A stretch of DNA of 64,000 nucleotides from Mesostigma viride (lineage: Eukaryota; Streptophyta; Mesostigmatophyceae; Mesostigmatales; Mesostigmataceae), in assembly GCA_009746045.1 (NCBI GenBank), contig RPFO01000041.1, positions 4,530,920 to 4,594,919 on the forward strand, read 5' to 3'. The notes beneath the pieces were generated by a model. The model did not search any database. It saw nothing but the letters and a program-made list of their open reading frames with translations, and was not told where the DNA came from. Positions 29,456 to 38,600 of this stretch are shown here, piece by piece. Numbering within the stretch: position 1 is the first letter of the stretch; each line of letters begins with the position of its first letter. The translations under genes and the position numbers were made by a program.

Positions 29456-31069
29456 CATTGTGACTTGTTCGGGCTGCCCTGGTCGACCTGGAAGCTTTAA
29501 ATGCCGGCCGGGGTTCCCCGGTTTCCCCGTCAGACAGAACCGGTACTTATATACTGACTATAACACAATATCAATTTCTATTAGTTAAGGTTGACTATTC
29601 CCGGCATTTACAAAAAGTTTGCACATTGCTGCCATGCTAACACCTCCACGAAATGTAAACTCCGACACAGCAGAGCCCTGCTGAATGCCCGACAAAAACC
29701 AGGGTGCAAGGGAATGAAATCTCGCGATGGTCCGATCGCAGCTAGAACATACCTTACTGATCAACATAAAATAGTGGTGCCTGACCCTCAGATGCAGTAT
29801 TTAAAAAATAATCATGGGCAACGGCTCGTCAAGGCTAGGCGATTTTGCACAAACATCAACATTGCTTGCTCGCGACTTCATCAGCTGGCGTTCATGTTGC
29901 CCACTTAAAATACCGGTGTGAGCTTGACCAGCACAAAATGTTGTTGCTGTTGTTGTTGAATGTTGCCACGCAATGGGCAGCAGAGATTTGTAGACTGTTG
30001 TTGGACGTACTACAGTAACAGTAACTGTTGAGGACGGGCTACAGTTTCAACTTCAACTTGTGAGTAGATCGATGTTCCGTACCCAAGTAACAAAAGGCGT
30101 GGGGCGGTGCAGGTCTGACCCTACAACGAATAGGTCAGCACTGGGCAGCCGGCAATTAGTCCAGTCTGTCAAATGCGTAGACGAGACTGGTAGAGCGGGC
30201 CGGGTAATAAATGCGCTGCAGACTGCAGACCTGCAGTAGGTACGCAACACGATGTGAAGGTGCTGAGCCGCAAAACGTTGATGAAGTTCACGGCAGTCGA
30301 GCCAGCTGACTTTGTTTTGCGTGTTTTCTAATCCTGCATTATTCGATAGTGCGCTAGAGAAGCGAATCATGACAAAGAAGAAAGAGCCCCCGATTCCCCT
30401 GGGCTACAAATTCAAAGACCATTTCTCACGAGGCGGTGGCATTTTAACCTTGGCCGGCAGTGCAAGCGGTCGGCGGGCTTTGGGCACGGTCGTTACAGAC
30501 CCGACCAGGCGCAGGCAGGCATCGAGTTAGAAGGGGACGTTAGAAGCGAGCGCATGTGAAATGGACGGACAGGAAGCTGCGCCGGCCCGGCGGTAAAACT
30601 GGGAACCAACATACAAAGAAAGCCAAGATGGCACTACCTAGCGGTGACGAAGAACCTGGTCCTCGTTTTTATAGAGGAACCGGGTCTCCTGAGGTAGCTT
30701 TTCCAACTTCCAATGGCCCATGGGTGTAGGGTGCATGCAAACAGGCGGCATCATGTTTAATAACTTACTTAGTCAGGCCGCGCCATGTATGGGTGAGCCA
30801 ATGTGAGAGCTATACACTGCCTACCGGCAATGCGTACTATGTTTTGTAGCCTCCTATTGTTACCATGTGCACATGCTTGTATGCATGCTAAGTTATCATC
30901 GTCGCGTGTCTTAGTAGGGCTGCCGGCTGCCGGCTGCGTATACCCCGGTATGAGAATCAGGGCACAAGCAGCCCACTAGGGGCCTATGGCAAGGCTTCAG
31001 AGTTTAGGATAAATTATATAACTGTATAAGAAATCCTATTGGGATTTTGTTTTTAAAAAAAAAAAATCG

Positions 31070-31135
31070 CCACCATCCGGGGGGGGCTCCGCCCCCCCGG
31101 ACCCCCCCCCCGGCCTCGGCCGCTTCGCGGCCTCG
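31070..31135 (+). repeat. GC-rich palindromes near the hAT right end
   Basis: G run and C run around CTCCGCC, then the palindromic CGGCCTCGGCCGCTTCGCGG. Likely strong hairpins. Confidence 0.6.
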
Positions 31136-31417
31136 GCCGGGACCCTTACCGGAATTACCGGAACCCCCCCACCCCTTAGCAAAAACACTGGCACCCATTC
31201 TCCTTTAATTTAATTTAGTTCTCCTAGCCCTGGCTATGATGGTAGGCTGAGCACAGCGTGCCTCCAAAGTCAGCCATTTGTGGCATTGGAATTAACTTGG
31301 TTTGACAAACAATTAATTAATTAATGGCGTCTCAGCAGAGAGTACCTCTCTGCGTAGTCACAGCATAACTAAATAATAAAGCACACATGAACATGGCTCA
31401 ATAATGCTCAGGGCCAT

Positions 31418-32110
31418 TAATTAATAAATTAATAGACACGTGACTGTGTCACGGGAGCATAAGTCCTCAGTGGGAGGGGAACATGGGATGGAATGGATGG
31501 TGTAAGCTATCTAGGTCCTAGTTACAGGGGTGTGGGCACCGCGGCCCGAATCGCTATGAATGCCATACTTGGTCACACGCGGAGCCCCCACAGGCTTGGG
31601 GGTGGTCTCCTTCATCACTACTTGCCATCTATCCTTGCGCACCATCTGCCTCGATCCATATTACAGACAAACCAGGAGGCTGCCCGGGGGTGAGCCCGTC
31701 ACGTCTAGTGTAGCACATGTCCATGCCGAGTCTATCACGAAAAGTCCACGGGTGGCGGCCCTGCCGCGCGCGGCCGGGGGCACGCCAGGTGAGGACATAT
31801 CGCCCAGGCTGGGCGGGCTTGGTGCCAGCTAGTCTATCTGATGTATCTACCTGATCTGTGCGGGCCAGGTGCCCGGCTAGGCCCAGGCGCCTGTGCCTAA
31901 TAATGTGGGAAACATAGGGCAAATCAGCGTACAAATCCTCATTACTAATGTGCAAACCAAAGGGGATGTTAAGGGCCTTGCGCAGCATCTTGGTGACGGC
32001 GCCGTCGAGTCGTTGCTCCAGCTCCTGCGTCAGTGTCCACGTCTCGGCGCCGTAGGTCAGGATCGTCAGAATGACGACCTTGAAGAGGTCACGCTTGACG
32101 ATCCGGGGTA
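31418..32110 (-). pseudogene. LINE ORF2 C-terminal fragment with 3' tail
   Basis: On the minus strand the frame from about 32108 to 31629 reads VVILTILTYGAETWTLT, LEQRLDGAVTKMLRKAL, SNEDLYADLPYVS and RRLGLAGHLART. That is the characteristic C-terminal region downstream of LINE reverse transcriptases (LLYGAETW and RRLRLAGH). The 3' region then reaches a hairpin with TGCTCCCGTGACACAGTCACG near 31437-31460, followed by an ATTAATTT tail (31395-31437). The 5' part is missing, which is typical of LINE truncation. Confidence 0.85.
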
Positions 32111-32124
32111 GGGCTCAGGGCCAT

Positions 32125-32178
32125 GTGTTATGTATACTCCTGGAACGGAGTTATGTTCATAATAAATAAATTAATTCA
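32125..32178 (+). repeat. Short 3'-end repeat with AATT-rich tail
   Basis: CTCCTGGAACGGAGTTATGTT followed by AATAAATAAATTAATT. A relative lies at 24651-24690 and a partial one at 42348. It looks like the 3' end of a SINE or LINE family. Confidence 0.5.
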
Positions 32179-32697
32179 TGCAGCACCTGAGTACCGAGGC
32201 AGTAAGTGGTGGGGCGGCAAGCTGTCTTGCTAGCAAACTAAAAATGAAACTGGAATGGTGTATTGGATCATCTGCACCAAAAATGGATCGATGCGTGAAT
32301 TGATCATGTAACGAGCTGGCCATGCATGGACTGAAAATTACATGCGGTCTGGCGATTGGCCGGGAGCCGCGGAGTGTTGCTGCCCGCAATAAAAATACCC
32401 GCTTACCAGAAACATCCACTGTTTATAATGCTCCATGACCCCATCACAGGATTTTTATTTGACGTTGAAATGGGTGCACACCTAAACGACCTAGCCGATA
32501 CATTCTACCTGACTACCAAGTCAATGTAAAGGCCATAATGCACGGCCATAATGCATGATGCATGCCCGCCCTGAGGGAGGGGGGGGGGAAGGCTATGTGC
32601 CTCAACAATTGTCTGCCATGACTGCTTGTTTGGTACATGACTCACAATATGTTGAGCTACCAAACATCAAGATTGGACCATGAAGTGCTGGCACTGG

Positions 32698-35600
32698 TCA
32701 CCGCGTAACGGCCCGCGCTGCCCAATCGCCTCCCCTGCTGGCGCCACCTGGCCTGTAACCAATCCGCACATCCCCGGCCGTGTCCATATCCGTGTAATCG
32801 TCGTAGTCCTCGTGGGCTGGCCGGGCCACATGGTGCCCCCCTCCCGCTCCCAGGTGCGCATGCATGTCAGCCCATGGCGAGTTCTGGTGCTGACTCCCAC
32901 TGCCGTCACCGCGTGAGCTGCCGTCGTCGAGCCGGCCAGCATCCAGGGACGTGGAGGACAGGCCGCGCGGCATGGGGGCCTCTAGCTGGGGGTAGTAGCG
33001 CCGGCGGACCAGCTGGTGGGGGTGGGCAAAGCAAGGGTGTACATTTCATGGTATGGGTTATCGTGACATATTCACGGTATGGGTTATAAAAATACTGATG
33101 GTTAAGATAACGGCAAGTATAACGATGGATGAAATAACAGCAGGCTCGAGCTACCATGGTCTGGGTTCCTCAACCTGGCCTGTGCTGGTCGTCTCATGCA
33201 TATACTCTGTTTGACCTCAAAGTGCTGATCGTGTCTTTCACCCCTGCATGACATACGCATGTCCGTGAATGATGCACATTCTAAAAAGGGACACGCCGCG
33301 GACATATCGACCAGGCCGCCACGATAGCCAAACAAACTTGGAAGGAGTAATTACACCACCGCTATTTTATTTGGAAGTTAGATTCTTTCATCTTATCGGG
33401 ACAACGGACACCACCCTGCCCTTTACGAAGCGGCCCTACATGACCATGCAGAAGAACTGCACCACCGTGTGGTAGTCCTATCCCATGGACACCCCCGCCC
33501 TTGACGAATTGGGCCTACATTACCATGCAGAAGAACTGTTCCACCGCGTGGTAGTCACCCGATCCGGTGACGGAGGACTGTATCACGCATGCAGGTAATG
33601 AACAGACGGCACATGGAGGAGAAAGGGCCAGACGAGGGGCAAAAAATAAGGACCAATAATAACACTAACAACAAGGATATAATATAATAATAGCAACATC
33701 CAGGGGCAAAAAATAAAGACCAATATTCAATTAGTAATAATAATAACAAACAAGGATACACATTATCAAATGTACTGAGCACTTTGTAGCGGCATGCAAA
33801 CGAAGAAAGAAACCGCGAGCCACCTTGCCAAAGGATGCGTGACGACACATAATCCTATATAAAACGAGACACGATCCTGTTTCAAACGAGACACAATCCT
33901 ATATCATACGAGACACAATCCTATATCAAACGAGACAACCAGCAGCAACTGTTATTTACTTCCCGTATGGCGGAAGTGAACGGATATTGTTCTCCTGCGG
34001 ATGTGCTGATGAGCGCATCGGCTGCGCGCGCATGCACCCACACCCCACCTCACGACCACCATCCCATGGCCGCAAGGCATGAGCGCACATGCATCATCGA
34101 GGGCTCATTTCACCCACGTGAAAACCCTCCCACATCCCCCACCACCACGTGGCTTTCATTCTGCCATGCCCCCATGCCCTTGGCTTCTCCTTAGTCACCT
34201 GATATCTACGAATAAATACCCTTCCTTCCCCCCGCCCCCCCCTACTGCTACGCTTCACTTACCCCTTCAGCTGACAGCTGACACAAGCACCACGGTCCCA
34301 AGTGCCACAGAAACTGGAACCATGACTCCCCATGCCCTCCACCCTTTCCCTAAACCCTACACTGGCTCCCCATGCCCTCCACCCTTTCCCTAAAGCCTAC
34401 ACTGGCTCCCCATGCCCTGCACCCTTTCCCTAAACCCTACACTGGCTCCCCATGCTCTACACCCTTTCCCTAAACCCTACACTGGCTCCCCATGCCCTAC
34501 ACCCTTTCCCTAAACCCTACACTGACTCCCCATGCCCTACACCTTTCCCTAAACCCTACACTGGCTCCCCATGCCCTGCACCCTTTCCCTAAATCCTACA
34601 CTGGCTCCCCATGCCCTACACCCTTTCCCTAAACCCTACACTGGCTCCCCATGCCCTACACCCTTTCCCTAAACCCTACACTGGCTCCCCATGCCCTACA
34701 CCTTTCCCTAAACCCTACACTGGCTCCCCATGCCCTCCACCCTTTCCCTAAACCCTACACTGGCTCCCCATGCCCTACACCTTTCCCTAAACCCTACACT
34801 GGCTCCCCATGCCCTCCACCCTTTCCCTAAACCCTACACTGGCTCCCCATGCCCTCCACCCTTTCCCTAAACCCTACACTGACTCCCCATGCCCTACACC
34901 TTTCCCTAAACCCTACACTGGCTCCCCATGCCCTCCACCCTTTCCCTAAACCCTACACTGGCTCCCCATGCCCTCCACCCTTTCCCTAAACCCTACACTG
35001 GCTCCCCATGCCCTCCACCCTTTCCCTAAACCCTACACTGGCTCCCCATGCCCTCCACCCTTTCCCTAAACCCTACACTGGCTCCCCATGCCCTACACCC
35101 TTTCCCTAAACCCTACACTGGCTCCCCATGCCCTACACCCTTTCCCTAAACCCTACACTGGCTCCCCATGCCCTCCACCCTTTCCCTAAACCCTACACTG
35201 GCTCCCCATGCCCTACACCCTTTCCCTAAACCCTACACTGGCTCCCCATGCGCTCCACCCTTTCCCTAAACCCTACACTGACTCCCCATGCTCTACACCT
35301 TTCCCTAAACCCTACACTGGCTCCCCATGCCCTCCACCCTTTCCCTAAACCCTACACTGGCTCCCCATGCCCTCCACCCTTTCCCTAAACCCTACACTGG
35401 CTCCCCATGCCCTGCACCCTTTCCCTAAACCCTACACTGGCTCCCCATGCCCTACACCTTTTCCCTAAACCCTACACTGGCTCCCCATGCCCTCCACCCT
35501 TTCCCTAAACCCTACACTGGCTCCCCATGCCCTACACCCTTTCCCTAAACCCTACACTGGCTCCCCATGCCCTACACCCTTTCCCTAAACCCTACACTGG

Positions 35601-38600
35601 CTCCCCATGCCCTACACCCTTTCCCTACACCCTACACTGGCTCCCCATGCCCTCCACCCTTTCCCTACACCCTACACTGGCTCCCCATGCCCTGCACCCT
35701 TTCCCTAAACCCTACACTGGCTCCCCATGCCCTACACCCTTTCCCTAAACCCTACACTGGCTCCCCATGCCCTACACCCTTTCCCTAAACCCTACACTGG
35801 CTCCCCATGCCCTACACCCTTTCCCTAAACCCTACACTGGCTCCCCATGCCCTCCACCCTTTCCCTAAACCCTACACTGACTCCCCATGCTCTACACCCT
35901 TTCCCTAAACCCTACACTGGCTCCCCATGCTCTACACCCTTTCCCTAAATCCTACACTGGCTCCCCATGCCCTCCACCCTTTCCCTAAACCCTACACTGG
36001 CTCCCCATGCCCTGCACCCTTTCCCTAAACCCTACACTGGCTCCCCATGCCCTGCACCCTTTCCCTAAACCCTACACTGGCTCCCCATGCCCTACACCCT
36101 TTCCCTAAACCCTACACTGGCTCCCCATGCCCTACACCCTTTCCCTAAACCCTACACTGGCTCCCCATGCCCTACACCCTTTCCCTAAACCCTACACTGG
36201 CTCCCCATGCCCTACACCTTTCCCTACACCCTACACTGGCTCCCCATGCCCTACACCCTTTCCCTAAACCCTACACTGGCTCCCCATGCCCTGCACCCTT
36301 TCCCTAAACCCTACACTGGCTCCCCATGCCCTCCACCCTTTCCCTAAACCCCACACTGGCTCCCCATGCCCTACACCTTTCCCTAAATCCTACACTGGCT
36401 CCCCATTACCTCCCAACAGAGGCCTTCCTCTTCTTCTGTTTCATTCATTGGTTGATTGGCTTGACACCATCATCACCACCGTCATGATCGCCAGCGCCAC
36501 TGCCACCCCCACCCCCACCAGCATCCACTGCCGCCCTCAACCAAGTCCGCTCCCCTCCCCCGATGCCCCCTTTCCGCCCTTCCACCCCTTCCGCCTTCCC
36601 CCCTTTCCCCCCTCACCAGCTGCACACCGCCCACTTCGGCATCCCGCGTGGTGAACGTTGGTAGCGGCGCGCATCCGTCACACCGCCGTCCCGGCATGCC
36701 CAGCGCAGAGAAGAGCGGGTCGAGCACGCCCGCAAACAGCCCGCTCCCGGCGCGCCTCAGCCCCGTCGCGGCCGACAGCTTGGCCTGCACCAGGTCCAGC
36801 TTGTTGCCGACGACCAGCAGCGGGACGGGCAGCATCTGCGACGTGGGGGGTAGGGTGTCAAGTGTAGGATTTAGGGTTTAGGGTTAAGGATTCAGGGCTT
36901 AGGGTTTAGGGTCTAGGGCTTAGGGTTTAGGGTTTAAGGGTTAGGGGCCAGTTGCGTTTGTGCTACGTGAATATGTGAGACGGGAAGCATCTGCAACCTG
37001 GGGTGTAGGGTGTCAGGTGCACGAGAAAGGGTTGAGGGTTAGGGGCCAGTTGCGTTTGTGCTACGTGAATATGTGAGACGGGAAGCATCTGCAACCTGGG
37101 GTGTAGGGTGTCAGGTGCACGAGAAAGGGTTGAGGGTTAGGGGCCAGTTGCGTTTGTGCTACGTGAATATGTGAGACGGGAAGCATCTACAACCTGGGGT
37201 GTAGGGTGTCAGGTGTACGAGAAAGGGTTGAGGGTTAGGGTACAGCAGGCCAGGGCAGCTGTTTAGGGTTTAGGGTTTAGGGTTTAGGGTTCAGCAGGCC
37301 AGGCCAGCACACATACAGGGGAACCAGGCCAGCAGATGCCCACATTCGTGGTTGAATCTTCAAATAAATCGGGACAGGGAGCATCGGGGCACAACCGATT
37401 GTACTTTGGCCAGGCCAGTGCAAGGCCACATTCATGGGTGAGCTCGTGCGTATGATTGGGATGTGCCACATGTTCACGCAGGGTTTACTGTTTAGGGTTT
37501 AGGGTTTGGGGTTTAGGGACCAGATGCGTTACTTAGTGGTGTGTGAGTGGATGAGATGGGCAAGGTCTGCCCCCACAAACCAATGCCCTGTGACCATGCC
37601 CTGCCCTGTGACCTTATGTCCATGTATATGGTGCCGGTTGTCTTGGGGTGCCATCAGCCAGTAGCAAGGGCAGGAGCACCTGCACAAGTAACCAAGGCTA
37701 GCGCATGCCCCGCAAAGACGATCCATCAGTAGCTAGTACCTACACATACTCCATGCAGGACTTGCTTGGTATCACCTTCATCCAGTCAGTGGTCTCATCC
37801 TCTAACCCCCTTGCTTGGGGTCACCATCTGCCCCCCACCCGCGTCCAGTAGCACGCCTTAACCACCTCCTGTCATGCCTCACATCCACCTCCTCCATGCC
37901 CCCCCCCGCCCCCCCTTCCTGCAGCGCCCCGCATCTGTAGTGCCCCACACCCACCTATTCTATACCCTCACACCCACCTCCTCAGCGGCCCATACTGGTA
38001 CTCGCTTCCACCCTCCTACCCACACCCACATGTCCACACCGCCCATGAGAATTCGAGCCTCCGGCATCACAATTCACCCACCTCCAGTAGTGCCTTCCTC
38101 ACCCACAACCAGTATCGGCCCGCACCTGCACCGAGTGCCGCCTGTCATCCACCTCCTACAGCGCCTTCCACACCCACCTGCAGTGTCGCCCTGCAGCCCT
38201 ACCACCCCACACCCACCTCCTCCAGGCTGGAAGTCCCCCCCCCGAACATGGCGGCCGTGTTGAGGTCGGGCGCGGAGAAGGAGGCGTGCGACGCGACCTC
38301 CCCGACCCAAGCCGAGAGGCCGGACAGGCTCTTTCGCACGCTCAGGTCGTGGACAAATAGGACGCCTGCGGACCCGTTTGAACATGTGCGACACCGCCCG
38401 CCTCATATTCGTTAATGGTTATTTAGATATGTGTACAAGTAGGACACCTGCACACCAGAGAGATAAAGATATTGGGACGCAATAATAAGATGCTGTAACA
38501 AATCTAAAAATTCCACAGCTTCCAATTCTTACGTGTATTACAGCACAGGTGGTGGACAAGTTGAGAGCACACCTGGCGACCCGATTGAAGATGTTGGCAC

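Larger units (their letters stand above)
29237..31190 (+). mobile_element. hAT-like DNA transposon, non-autonomous
   Basis: 1954 bp with inverted ends CAGTGTTTTTGCTAA (29237-29251 and complement of 31176-31190), flanked by a perfect 8-bp duplication GCACCCAT (29229-29236 and 31191-31198). CAGTG-type ends and 8-bp duplications are hAT hallmarks. The subterminal regions are rich in CCGG and TACCGG words in both orientations. No hAT transposase domain is recognisable in any frame. Confidence 0.9.

Noticed and set aside
34322-36413. True telomere or chromosome end
   Set aside because: The motif is embedded in a 40-bp unit with unrelated bases, and gene and transposon sequence continue on both sides.
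34322-36413. CRISPR-like array
   Set aside because: Units are contiguous with no unique spacers, and the context is eukaryotic.
36482-36616. C-terminal part of the minus-strand frame ending 36482 as coding
   Set aside because: After the GTGAGG donor at 36616 the frame becomes Gly/Arg/Trp low complexity without LIP1/RABL3 similarity; the family's RRRYY block is in phase in the exon at 33012.
36868-37300. Signature of an ancient telomere-telomere fusion
   Set aside because: Fusion would read TTTAGGG then CCCTAAA on one strand; here the order is CCCTAAA array then TTTAGGG, separated by an exon.
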